This document shows positions 1 through 8,421 of a DNA stretch of 64,000 bases, piece after piece. The notes under the pieces were generated by a model. That model saw only the letters and a list, made by a program, of their open reading frames with translations. It did no database searches and was not told the DNA's origin. Both the position numbers and the translations under genes were made by a program. Source of the stretch: Formosa sp030427735 (lineage in GTDB: Bacteria; Bacteroidota; Bacteroidia; Flavobacteriales; Flavobacteriaceae). Positions within the stretch are counted from its first letter, which is position 1. Each line of letters starts with the position of its first letter. The DNA lies in contig NZ_CP195158.1 of NCBI RefSeq assembly GCF_051200825.1, positions 1,116,001 through 1,180,000 of the forward strand. Direction: 5' to 3'.

Positions 1-861
1 AACAGTACGTTTGCTCGTAATTTATGGGCCAATAACATTTCCAGAAACCCATCTATAGGCATGTATGGCAGTTTTAATTTTGTAAACAATGTGTTGTTTA
101 ACTGGTGGAACCGCTCTTTAGATGGTGGCGATTACCGTTCTAGATTCAATATTATTAATAACTATTTTAAACCAGGGCCAATTACTCCAGAAAATGAGCC
201 TATTCGTTATAGAATTATTAAACCAGAAACAGGATATTACGAGCCAAAAACGCCTGGGCGTGCTTATGTAAACGGTAATATTGTTGAAGGAGCTCCCGAA
301 GTTACTAAAGATAATTGGAATGGCGGCGTACAACCAGAAGGTGATAGAGATTTAGCTTATATTAAGCAAGCTAAACCGTTTAAAATGGCAAATGTTACCA
401 TCTTAGAAACTAAAGCGGCTTATCAATACGTGTTAGATAATGTGGGCGCAACTTTACCCGTTCGCGATGCGGTAGATGAGCGTATTATTAAAACAGTAAA
501 AACTGGAAAAGTAGCCTATAAAGATGGTTTAGAAAACACCATTGGTAAAGAATTTATAAAACGAAGACTTCCTGCCGATTCTTATAAAAAAGGCATCATT
601 ACGCATCCCGATCAGGTTGGTGGTTATCCAGAATACAAAGGTAAGCCTTATAAAGATTCGGATAGTGATGGGATATCAGACAGATGGGAGAAAAAATATG
701 GTTTAAATCCGAATGATGCTTCCGATGCGAATCAGGATGTAAACGGCGATGGCTATACCAATATCGAAAAGTACATCAACGGAATCGATCCGACTAAAAA
801 GGTGGATTGGACGAATGCAAAAAATAATGTAAACACCTTATCGGATAGATTATTGCAATAA
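1..861 (+). CDS. Pectate lyase, PL1 family (5' end missing)
   Basis: The frame is open from the first base, so this is the C-terminal part of a longer protein that starts upstream of the window. The visible part has the parallel beta-helix look of PL1 pectate lyases (NNISRNPSIG, FNFVNNVLFNWW, RFNIINNYFKPG), the fold that cleaves de-esterified polygalacturonan by beta-elimination. The last about 60 residues are Asp/Asn-rich (DSDSDGISDRWEKKYG, NQDVNGDGYTN). This is the thrombospondin-3/EF-hand-like calcium-binding tail common on secreted Bacteroidota PL1 enzymes. It is followed 17 nt later by the beta-helix/DUF6298 gene in the same direction, so it belongs to the pectin operon. The family call rests on motif recognition. 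The catalytic Arg/Lys region cannot be judged because the N-terminus is missing. Confidence 0.85.
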   Translation, partial: NSTFARNLWANNISRNPSIGMYGSFNFVNNVLFNWWNRSLDGGDYRSRFNIINNYFKPGPITPENEPIRYRIIKPETGYYEPKTPGRAYVNGNIVEGAPEVTKDNWNGGVQPEGDRDLAYIKQAKPFKMANVTILETKAAYQYVLDNVGATLPVRDAVDERIIKTVKTGKVAYKDGLENTIGKEFIKRRLPADSYKKGIITHPDQVGGYPEYKGKPYKDSDSDGISDRWEKKYGLNPNDASDANQDVNGDGYTNIEKYINGIDPTKKVDWTNAKNNVNTLSDRLLQ

Positions 862-878
862 CAGAACATCAGGCAATT

Positions 879-3800
879 ATGAAATTTATCGGCATAAAAA
901 GTAGAGGGCTTTATCGTAAAGGTAAAGTCCTTTTGTCAAGTTTAATAGTAGGCTCTACTGTGCTTTACAGTCACGCACAACAAGCATTTCCAGATCTTGT
1001 TAAAGATGAAAATGGAAAGGTTCTGCATGTGGCCGATAGTTTAGGAAACCAGATTCCCGATTTTTCGTTTGCGGGTTATATGGCTTCCGAAAAGGCAATC
1101 CCAACAGTCGATGTTAAAATTTTTGTATCGCATCAAGTTGAAGATGCTACGCAAAATATTCAAAATGCGATCGATTATGTGAGTAGATTAAAACCAGATG
1201 TTAACGGATTCCGTGGTGCTGTGCTTTTAGATAAAGGTACTTTCAAAATTAACGGTACTTTATATTTAAAAGCTTCGGGTGTTGTGCTTCGCGGAAGTGG
1301 GAATGAAGATAACGAAACTGTCTTGTTAGGTACTGGTTTAAAGCGTGAAGCTTTAGTAAGTGTTTTAGGTGAAGACAACAGAACTTATGCCGATACTTTA
1401 GTATTCAAAACAACATATACACCGCTTGGTGCTCAAAAAATTCAATTAGAACAAACGTCTAAATTAAAGCCTTCCGATGATATCATCATTCGTCAACGGT
1501 TAACCGATAAATGGATTAAGACTCTTGGAATGGATTTCTTTGGCGCAGAAACTGGCTGGATTGGTTGGAAAACCAGAGATTGGGACATTACCTGGAACCG
1601 CGTTGTTAAAGACGTAAAAGGTAACGAGGTGACTTTAAATGCACCGCTTACAATGACTTTAGATGATACCTTTGGTAAACCCGAAATTGTTAAATATACG
1701 TGGACAGGAAGAATAGAAAATGTAGGTGTAGAAAATATGAGTATGCAATCTACTTTCGATGCTTCAAACCCAAAAGACGAGCAACACCGTTGGTTTGGTG
1801 TTAGTCTGGCTAATGTAAAAAATGCTTGGGTGCGTCAGGTAAACTTTAAACATTTTGCTGGGGGTGCAGTAAACGTTTTAAAAACTGCACAGCAGATTAC
1901 TGTAGAAGATTGTATGGCTACCGAACCTGTTTCGGAAATTGCAGCGTTTAGAAGGCATACGTTTTACACCGAAGGGCAACAAACCTTATTTCAGCGTTGT
2001 TATTCCGAGTACGGGTATAACGATTTTGCCGTGGGTGGTTTAGGCACAACAGGACCTAATGCTTTTGTTCAATGTCATTCCTATTTGCCTTACAGTAATA
2101 GTGGGGCGATAGGCTCATGGGCAACAGGCGTGTTGTTCGATGTGTCGTATGTAGATGGCGAGGGCATCAATTATAACAACCGCGAACAAACAGGGCGCGG
2201 TGCTGGTTGGACGGCAGCTAATAGTGTTATTTGGGAGACTTCAGCTTCAAAACTATTAAATTATAGTCCGCCAACAGCTCAAAACTGGGCTTTCGGTGTT
2301 TGGGGAGGCATTATGGGCGGCAATGGCCATTGGAAAGATGTCAACAACCATATTACACCAAGAAGTTTATTTTACGCACAGTTAGAAAATCGTTTAGGAG
2401 AAATACCTATGGATCCTCATATTTATGATATGGGGTCTGAGCCAACGTCTAGCCCTACTGTAGAGCAGGCCAAAATATTAACACAGGAGGCCGAAAATGA
2501 AGTGATGAGTATGCCACAATGGATTCAGAAATCGTCTGAAGCAAATCCGATACCAATTGGCACAGAAAATATAGGTGAAAAACCAAATTTATGGCAAATT
2601 CGCCCGCCATCAGGAGCTCATTATTACAATCCGAAAACAGAAATTATTGCAGGAAAATTAGTTTTTGAAGGGGCATTAATTACAGGAGAAAAGCAAAACG
2701 TGCAATGGTGGCGCGGAAGCCTAAGAAAGCATGATATTAATAATTCCAGACCTCACGTTACCCGTTTTGTGCCAGGACGAACAGGTACTGGTTTTACAGA
2801 TAATTTAAACGATGTGGTTCAATATTTCCAAGAGCATAATATTGCCGCTTTAGACCACAATTACGGTTTGTGGTACGAACGCAGAATGGACGACCATGAA
2901 CGTACCCGAAGAATAGATGCTGATGTTTGGCCGCCGTTTTATGAGCAACCTTTTGCACGCTCTGGCCAAGGTTTGGCCTGGGATCAGTTAAGTAAATACG
3001 ATTTAACAGAATTTAATGCTTGGTATTGGGATCGTTTACAAGAGTTTGCCAGTTTAGCCGAAGATCACGGGCAGGTGTTAATCAATCAGCAGTATTTTCA
3101 GCATAACATTATCGAAGCAGGTGCGCATTGGTCTAGTTCGCCTTGGCGTTCCATTAATAATATAAATGAAACCGGATTTCCTGAGCCTCCGCCGTATGCT
3201 GGTGACAAGCGAATTTTTATGGCCGAGCAGTTTTACGATGTCACTAACAAACAGCGTAAAGCGCTACATCAATCCTTTATAAAAAAATCTTTCGATAATT
3301 TTAAAAATCAGTCTAACGTTATACAATTCACAAGCGAAGAATATACTGGGCCGCTTCATTTTATGCAGTTTTGGTTAGATGAAGCGCAACATTGGAAAAA
3401 TGAAAATGCCGATAATACTCTAGTGGGATTAGCGGCAACCAAAGATGTTCAGGATGCTATTTTAAATGATGCTAAACGTGAAAAAACAGTCGATGTTATA
3501 GATATTAAATATTGGCATTACCGCGAAGATGGTTCGGTGTATGCTCCAGAAGGCGGTAAAAATTTAGCGCCACGACAGCATGCTCGCAAAATGAAAACGG
3601 GTAAAGAAACGGCCGAGCAGGTTTATCGTGCAGTTCTAGAATATCGAAATACATATCCAGAAAAAGCAGTGTTATATTCTACCAATGCTGCCCCTAGGTT
3701 TGGATGGGCTGTGCTTATGGCAGGGGGCTCATTACCAAGCATACCAAAGGTAGAGGTTAATGCATTTAATAGCATTGTGGCTACAGCCAAACCAAAAATT

Positions 3801-4046
3801 AATTCTAATTATAAAGATGCCGTTTGGTGTTTAGAAAATCCAGGGAAATCGTACGTGTTATACTTTGCTAAGGCGCATACGTACACCTTAGATCTGTCAA
3901 ATGCTCGCGGAACCTTTTCTGTATACTGGGTAAACGCGAAAGACGGAAAAGTAATCTCGAAAACTAAAATTAAAGGAAAATCTAATATACAACTAGAGCA
4001 GCCAAAAGGCATGGAACATGCGGTTGCAGTTGTGGTTAAAATATAA
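879..4046 (+). CDS. Secreted beta-helix protein with DUF6298 domain
   Basis: A 1055-residue exported protein. The N-terminus has a basic stretch followed by a hydrophobic segment ending at SHAQQ, a plausible type I signal peptide. Residues about 60-520 look like a right-handed beta-helix of the pectin-lyase superfamily (short repeated turns, VVLRGSGNEDNETVL, a run of N- and G-rich turns). Residues about 600-950 resemble DUF6298, a domain of unknown activity found in Bacteroidota pectin loci (PHVTRFVPGRTG, HNYGLWYERRMDDHERTRR, FTSEEYTGPLHFMQFW). The Trp/His/Glu-rich C-terminal part looks like a TIM-barrel-type enzyme but I cannot name a catalytic pair. It sits between PL1 and GH140, 9 nt before the latter, so a role on pectin backbone or side chains is inferred. 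It could be a lyase, a hydrolase or a two-enzyme fusion. Confidence 0.7.
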   Translation: MKFIGIKSRGLYRKGKVLLSSLIVGSTVLYSHAQQAFPDLVKDENGKVLHVADSLGNQIPDFSFAGYMASEKAIPTVDVKIFVSHQVEDATQNIQNAIDYVSRLKPDVNGFRGAVLLDKGTFKINGTLYLKASGVVLRGSGNEDNETVLLGTGLKREALVSVLGEDNRTYADTLVFKTTYTPLGAQKIQLEQTSKLKPSDDIIIRQRLTDKWIKTLGMDFFGAETGWIGWKTRDWDITWNRVVKDVKGNEVTLNAPLTMTLDDTFGKPEIVKYTWTGRIENVGVENMSMQSTFDASNPKDEQHRWFGVSLANVKNAWVRQVNFKHFAGGAVNVLKTAQQITVEDCMATEPVSEIAAFRRHTFYTEGQQTLFQRCYSEYGYNDFAVGGLGTTGPNAFVQCHSYLPYSNSGAIGSWATGVLFDVSYVDGEGINYNNREQTGRGAGWTAANSVIWETSASKLLNYSPPTAQNWAFGVWGGIMGGNGHWKDVNNHITPRSLFYAQLENRLGEIPMDPHIYDMGSEPTSSPTVEQAKILTQEAENEVMSMPQWIQKSSEANPIPIGTENIGEKPNLWQIRPPSGAHYYNPKTEIIAGKLVFEGALITGEKQNVQWWRGSLRKHDINNSRPHVTRFVPGRTGTGFTDNLNDVVQYFQEHNIAALDHNYGLWYERRMDDHERTRRIDADVWPPFYEQPFARSGQGLAWDQLSKYDLTEFNAWYWDRLQEFASLAEDHGQVLINQQYFQHNIIEAGAHWSSSPWRSINNINETGFPEPPPYAGDKRIFMAEQFYDVTNKQRKALHQSFIKKSFDNFKNQSNVIQFTSEEYTGPLHFMQFWLDEAQHWKNENADNTLVGLAATKDVQDAILNDAKREKTVDVIDIKYWHYREDGSVYAPEGGKNLAPRQHARKMKTGKETAEQVYRAVLEYRNTYPEKAVLYSTNAAPRFGWAVLMAGGSLPSIPKVEVNAFNSIVATAKPKINSNYKDAVWCLENPGKSYVLYFAKAHTYTLDLSNARGTFSVYWVNAKDGKVISKTKIKGKSNIQLEQPKGMEHAVAVVVKI

Positions 4047-4055
4047 ACTAAAGTT

Positions 4056-5477
4056 ATGATTAAAAGTGCTAACGTTGTTAAAAGTCTTATTGCCGTAGGT
4101 TTGCTAGCTATGGTTATTTCGTGTTCAGGAAATAAAAAAGAAGCTATTATAAAAGAAGATGTCTCAGAGCCTTTAATTTCTAAGTTAGAAGTGCAAGGGC
4201 ATTATTTTAAAAAAGAAAATGGGAAACCGTTTTTCTGGTTGGCAGATACGGGCTGGTTGGCTTTTAATAAATTGAATAGAGAGGAGTTAAAAACGTATTT
4301 TCAGGATAGAAAAGACAAAGGATTTAACATCATTCAAATCATGACTCTTCACTCGCTCGAAGTGGCAAATGTCTATCAGGATTCTGCTTTAGTGGCAAAA
4401 GATATATCGAAACCTTTGGTAACCGAAGGCAGCGATTTTAACAATCCCGAAGCGTATGATTTTTGGGATCATGTAGATTACGCTTTAGATGAAGCCGAAA
4501 AACAAGGTTTGTATTTAGGGATGGTGCCTGTTTGGGGCTCGCCGGTAACAGCAGGAGATGTCTCGTTAGAACAAGCGCAAGCATATGCCGATTTTTTATC
4601 GGAACGTTTTAAAGGCCGAAAAAATATTATATGGTTAGTTGGTGGCGATACGTTTGGTAACGAGAATACCGAAATCTGGAATGCCATAGGAACCACTTTA
4701 AAAGCTAATTTTCCAGATTTATTGGTGACGTTCCATCCTAGAGGAAGAACCGATTCTTCCGATAATTTTCACAACCAGTCTTGGTTAGATTTTAACATGT
4801 TCCAATCGGGGCATCGTCGTTACGATCAGGACGATACCGAGCGTAATTATGGCGAAGATAACTACAAATTTGTTAATGTCGATTTCAACTTAAAACCAAC
4901 AAAGCCAACCTTAGATGGAGAGCCTTCATACGAAGGGATTCCACAAGGTTTACACGATACCTTACAACCACATTGGAAAGCTAAAGATCTACGCCGTTAC
5001 GGTTATTGGTCGGTGTTTGCTGGTGCAGCTGGATTCACCTACGGAAACAACCATATCATGCAAATGCATGCTAATCACAAGATTCCAGAAGCTTACGGAA
5101 GTAAAACCTATTGGGTAGAGGCGTTAAACGATCCAGGTGCTGGACAAATGATTCATTTGAAAAATTTAATGTTGAAGTTCGACTATTTCAACCGTATTCC
5201 AGATACTAGCTTGGTAGCCAATCAAGGCGAAAAATACGATTATATCGCCGCCACACGAGGTAACGATTATGCATTACTGTACACGTACACTGGGCGTGCC
5301 ATTAAGGTGAATATGGGTATTGTTCAAAGCGAAAATGTTGAAGGGTCTTGGTTCAATCCATCAACAGGAGAAACTACGGCTATTGGAACGTTAAAAAATG
5401 AAGGTATTTTAGATTTTGATGCACCTGGAGAGTCACAGGAAGGAAACGATTGGGTATTAATTTTAATGTCGAAGTAA
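4056..5477 (+). CDS. GH140-family glycosidase (DUF4038, apiosidase-like)
   Basis: A 473-residue lipoprotein (lipobox VISC at about residue 23), probably on the cell surface or facing the periplasm. The body matches DUF4038-type TIM barrels: GKPFFWLADTGWLAF near the start, DRKDKGFNIIQIM, then KNIIWLVGGDTFG and PTLDGEPSYEG with the acidic residues expected for a retaining enzyme. It ends in a short beta-sandwich (SWFNPSTGETTAIG, collagen-binding-like C-terminal domain). Characterised GH140 enzymes release the apiose-linked side chains of rhamnogalacturonan II from homogalacturonan. That specificity is inferred here from family and neighbours. It lies between the DUF6298 protein and GH28. Confidence 0.85.
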   Translation: MIKSANVVKSLIAVGLLAMVISCSGNKKEAIIKEDVSEPLISKLEVQGHYFKKENGKPFFWLADTGWLAFNKLNREELKTYFQDRKDKGFNIIQIMTLHSLEVANVYQDSALVAKDISKPLVTEGSDFNNPEAYDFWDHVDYALDEAEKQGLYLGMVPVWGSPVTAGDVSLEQAQAYADFLSERFKGRKNIIWLVGGDTFGNENTEIWNAIGTTLKANFPDLLVTFHPRGRTDSSDNFHNQSWLDFNMFQSGHRRYDQDDTERNYGEDNYKFVNVDFNLKPTKPTLDGEPSYEGIPQGLHDTLQPHWKAKDLRRYGYWSVFAGAAGFTYGNNHIMQMHANHKIPEAYGSKTYWVEALNDPGAGQMIHLKNLMLKFDYFNRIPDTSLVANQGEKYDYIAATRGNDYALLYTYTGRAIKVNMGIVQSENVEGSWFNPSTGETTAIGTLKNEGILDFDAPGESQEGNDWVLILMSK

Positions 5478-5501
5478 TTATATAGATTAATATAAGTAGG
5501 G

Positions 5502-5576
5502 GTGAGATATTTCGCTTTGCTCAATATGACAAGGTGTTTGTGTCATTCCGAAAGAAGAATGAGGAGGAATCTCATA
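5502..5576. repeat. Pair of inverted GTCAT-type palindromic repeats
   Basis: Two short elements in opposite orientation fill the gap between GH140 and GH28. One, at 5502-5529, reads on the minus strand GTCATATTGAGCAAAGCG... and the other, at 5542-5576, reads on the plus strand GTCATTCCGAAAGAAG.... Both match the shape of the repeat family also seen at 7232, 8271-8402 and 18582. Facing copies can pair into a hairpin, so they may act as weak terminators or mRNA 3' stabilisers. No coding potential is seen. Confidence 0.6.
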
Positions 5577-5625
5577 CAGATGATTAAATTATAAGTTGAA
5601 ATTTTAAATGGGTCAAAAAAAGGTT

Positions 5626-7191
5626 ATGAAGAAATTAGTTTTAATATGTTGCGTTTTAGTGTCAACCGTAGGTTGGGCAAATAACGGTTGGTTTAATATT
5701 TTAGAGCATGGCGGAAACAATAAAGGCGAATTATGTACCGAGGCGATTCAAGGGGTTATCGATAAGGCTTCAGAAGTTGGTGGAGGCACTGTGTATTTTC
5801 CAGCAGGGGAATATTTAACAGGTGCTTTAACCTTAAAAAGCAATATTGTTTTACACGTTGAAGCTGGTGCTTTAATTAAGTTTTCAACCAATTTTGATCA
5901 TTATTTACCATTTATAGAAGTGCGTTGGGAAGGTACCGTTATTCAAACCTTTAAGCCACTTTTACATGCTAGAAATGCTAAAAATATTACGATTACTGGT
6001 CGCGGAACAATCGATGGTCAAGGTCGTGCTTGGTGGGAAGAAATATGGAGAATAGAATCTTCCAAAGAAAAATTAGAGCCAACCAAATATCAAAAAATGA
6101 CCGCTGAAGCGAATAAAGATGTAAAAACCGAAGATTACTACAAAAGAACACGTAGTTATATGTTTCATCGTCCGCCATTATTTCAAGCGTTTCAATGCGA
6201 GGATATAACTATTGAAGGAGTTACCATTCAGAATTCACCGTTTTGGACTATTAATCCAGCGTTTTGTGATAACATTACTATTGACAATGTAACTATTTTC
6301 AATCCGTATTCACCTAATACAGACGGAATCAATCCAACGTCGTGTAAAAACGTGCACATTTCTAATTGTCATATTAGTGTGGGAGACGATTGTATCACTA
6401 TTAAATCAGGTCGTGATGCCGATGGAAGAAAATGGGCAACACCAACCGAAAATGTAACTATTACTAATTGTACCATGTTAAGCGGTCACGGAGGAGTGGT
6501 TATTGGTAGTGAAATGTCTGGAGGGATTAAAAAAATAACCATTGCAAACTGTGTGTTTGATGGCACCGATAGGGGTATTCGTTTAAAAGCTGCTAGAGGT
6601 CGTGGAGGCGTTGTGGAAGATATTCGCATAAGCAATGTAGTGATGAATAACATCCAGAAAGAAGCCTTTATGTTGAATTTATTTTACGATAAAAACACTG
6701 TAGAAGGCCCTGTTACAGAAAAAACACCAATTTTTAGAAACATTCATATCAGTAACGTTACAGCAACCAATGTTAATACTGCGGGACGTATTTTAGGAAT
6801 TCCAGAAATGCCTATCCACAACATTACATTTTCAGATGTTGACATTGATGCTAAAGAAGGTTTTTCGGTTCATACTGCTAAAAATATTGAGTTTCACGAT
6901 GTAAAAATCAACACCACATTAGGAAGTGCTTTTAAGGTTGAAGATACAGAGCAAATTATTTTAGACAATGTAGGAACTTCAAAACCTATTGCAAATAAAC
7001 CTGTAATTAGCATAAAAAATGTGAAAACAGCTTTCATAGGAAATAATTTTCCAATGCAACCTACAGATGTGTTTTTACAAGTTCAAGGAGAGCAAACTCA
7101 AGCTATTTATTTAAAAAACAATGTGTTTGATAATGTGAAAACACCTTTAGAAGCAGGAAAAGATTTAAAAGAAGAAATAAAAGTCAATTAA
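5626..7191 (+). CDS. GH28 polygalacturonase-family hydrolase
   Basis: About 521 residues from the chosen start. An upstream ATG at 5608 would add six residues, but the Met at 5626 begins a clean signal peptide (MKKLVLICCVLVSTVGWA). It is a right-handed beta-helix with all GH28 hallmarks in order: SPNTDGIN near residue 233, GDDCITIKSG, SGHGGVVIGSEMSGG and RGIRLKAARGRGG. These supply the catalytic Asp residues, the His and the RxK substrate-binding motif. GH28 enzymes are inverting hydrolases of alpha-galacturonosyl links in homogalacturonan or RG backbones. The predicted location is periplasmic. It follows GH140 after a 130-150 nt gap with palindromic repeats, so it may have separate mRNA processing. 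Exo- or endo-action cannot be told from sequence. Confidence 0.92.
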   Translation: MKKLVLICCVLVSTVGWANNGWFNILEHGGNNKGELCTEAIQGVIDKASEVGGGTVYFPAGEYLTGALTLKSNIVLHVEAGALIKFSTNFDHYLPFIEVRWEGTVIQTFKPLLHARNAKNITITGRGTIDGQGRAWWEEIWRIESSKEKLEPTKYQKMTAEANKDVKTEDYYKRTRSYMFHRPPLFQAFQCEDITIEGVTIQNSPFWTINPAFCDNITIDNVTIFNPYSPNTDGINPTSCKNVHISNCHISVGDDCITIKSGRDADGRKWATPTENVTITNCTMLSGHGGVVIGSEMSGGIKKITIANCVFDGTDRGIRLKAARGRGGVVEDIRISNVVMNNIQKEAFMLNLFYDKNTVEGPVTEKTPIFRNIHISNVTATNVNTAGRILGIPEMPIHNITFSDVDIDAKEGFSVHTAKNIEFHDVKINTTLGSAFKVEDTEQIILDNVGTSKPIANKPVISIKNVKTAFIGNNFPMQPTDVFLQVQGEQTQAIYLKNNVFDNVKTPLEAGKDLKEEIKVN

Positions 7192-7231
7192 TTAGCAATA
7201 CATTATATAGGGGTGTTTAAAGAGTGTCTTT

Positions 7232-7295
7232 TGTCATTTCGAGCGAAGTCGAGAAATTTTATCAATATGAGATTCTGAAATAAATTCAGAATGAC
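7232..7295. repeat. Palindromic intergenic repeat
   Basis: The segment starts GTCATTTCGAGCGAAG and ends TTCAGAATGAC, so its outer ends are inverted repeats (GTCATT/AATGAC). The right half alone (GATTCTGAAATAAATTCAGAAT) folds into a hairpin. Same family as the elements at 5502, 8271 and 18582. It lies between GH28 and the GH43-like gene. Confidence 0.6.
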
Positions 7296-7339
7296 AAACA
7301 CACATTTTAAATATCCTTTAAAACCACTAAAACTAAAAA

Positions 7340-8260
7340 ATGCAAAAATTACTGATACTACTGCTTTTGGTAACCGTATTTAGCTGTGCGCCTACAAAGG
7401 ATGTTTTTTTATTTACCTCGTTTCGAGAACCAGCAACTGAGGGATTGTACCTAGCGGTTAGTGAAGATGGATATCATTGGCAAGATTTAAAAGGGCCTTA
7501 TTTAAAACCAGAAGCAGGCGATAGTAAAATAATGCGCGATCCATCTATTGTTCGTGGAAAAGATGATACCTATCACATGGTTTGGACAACAGATTGGAAA
7601 GGAGGTAATGGTTTTGGCTATGCAAGTTCAAAAGATTTAATCAATTGGAGCGAGCAACAATACATTCCTGTAATGAAGAACGAACCAACCGTGGTTAACG
7701 TTTGGGCTCCCGAAATTTTTTATGATGATGCGCAAGATCAATACATCATTATTTGGGCTTCTACCATTCCTCATCGATTTGAAAAAGGAATTGAGGCCGA
7801 AGACAACAATCACAGAATGTATTACGTAACCACAAAAGATTTTAAAACTTTTTCTGAAACCAAGTTGTTTTTAGATCCTGGTTTTAGTGTGATTGATTGT
7901 GTGATTGTGAAGCGTGGAAAAAATGATTATGCGTTAATTATTAAAGACAATACCAGACCAAGACGTGATATAGAAGTCGGTTTTGGAACGTCACCAACAG
8001 GGCCATTTACCAATATTACCGAGCCGTTTTCAGGGCATTTATCTGAAGGGCCAACCGTATTAAAACAAAAAGATGGTTGGTTGATTTATTACGATAATTA
8101 TGGTGAAAAAAATTACAAAGCCGTAAAAACATCCGATTTTAAAACTTTTGAAGATGTTACTGCTCAAATTCAACTTCCAGAAGGACACAAACACGGTACG
8201 ATTACCACCATTTCAGAAAAAGTATTGAATGGTTTAGTTGAAGAAAGTAAAGAAAAGTAG
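7340..8260 (+). CDS. GH43-like five-bladed propeller glycosidase
   Basis: A 306-residue lipoprotein (VFSCAP lipobox). The sequence has the arrangement of GH43/GH117-type five-bladed beta-propellers: a first Asp in MRDPSIVRG, the Glu region in VWAPEIFYDD, a middle Asp in FSVIDCVIVK and a late Glu in HLSEGPTVLK. These fit base, pKa modulator and general acid. The length is that of a single catalytic propeller without added binding module. Such enzymes remove arabinofuranose, xylose or galactose. In this locus an arabinan- or RG-side-chain target is likely but unproven. It is flanked on both sides by palindromic repeats, so it is less tightly coupled to its neighbours than the genes downstream. 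Confidence 0.75.
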   Translation: MQKLLILLLLVTVFSCAPTKDVFLFTSFREPATEGLYLAVSEDGYHWQDLKGPYLKPEAGDSKIMRDPSIVRGKDDTYHMVWTTDWKGGNGFGYASSKDLINWSEQQYIPVMKNEPTVVNVWAPEIFYDDAQDQYIIIWASTIPHRFEKGIEAEDNNHRMYYVTTKDFKTFSETKLFLDPGFSVIDCVIVKRGKNDYALIIKDNTRPRRDIEVGFGTSPTGPFTNITEPFSGHLSEGPTVLKQKDGWLIYYDNYGEKNYKAVKTSDFKTFEDVTAQIQLPEGHKHGTITTISEKVLNGLVEESKEK

Positions 8261-8270
8261 ATAAGGTGTC

Positions 8271-8402
8271 GTCATGCTGAACTTGATTCAGCATCTCAAA
8301 AAAATGAAAGTAAATTAACTATGAGACCCTGAAAGAAGTTCAGGGTAACCTTCAAAAGAATAAAAAATAAATGTGGTCATGCTGAATTTATTTCAGCATC
8401 TC
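8271..8402. repeat. Cluster of three palindromic repeats
   Basis: Three copies lie in 132 bp: 8271-8297 (GTCATGCTGAAC...GATTCAGCATCTC), 8321-8349 on the opposite strand, and 8376-8402 (GTCATGCTGAAT...TTCAGCATCTC). Each is itself a hairpin (GCTGAA/TTCAGC, or CCCTGAA/TTCAGGG for the middle one). The array fills the whole gap between the GH43-like gene and the BNR-protein gene. It could serve as a transcription or RNA-processing boundary. Confidence 0.65.
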
Positions 8403-8421
8403 CTAAAATAGAAAATAACAC

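Noticed and set aside
8271..8402. CRISPR array
   Set aside because: Three short units of alternating orientation and unequal spacing, self-complementary, with no cas gene in the window. They are palindromic intergenic repeats.
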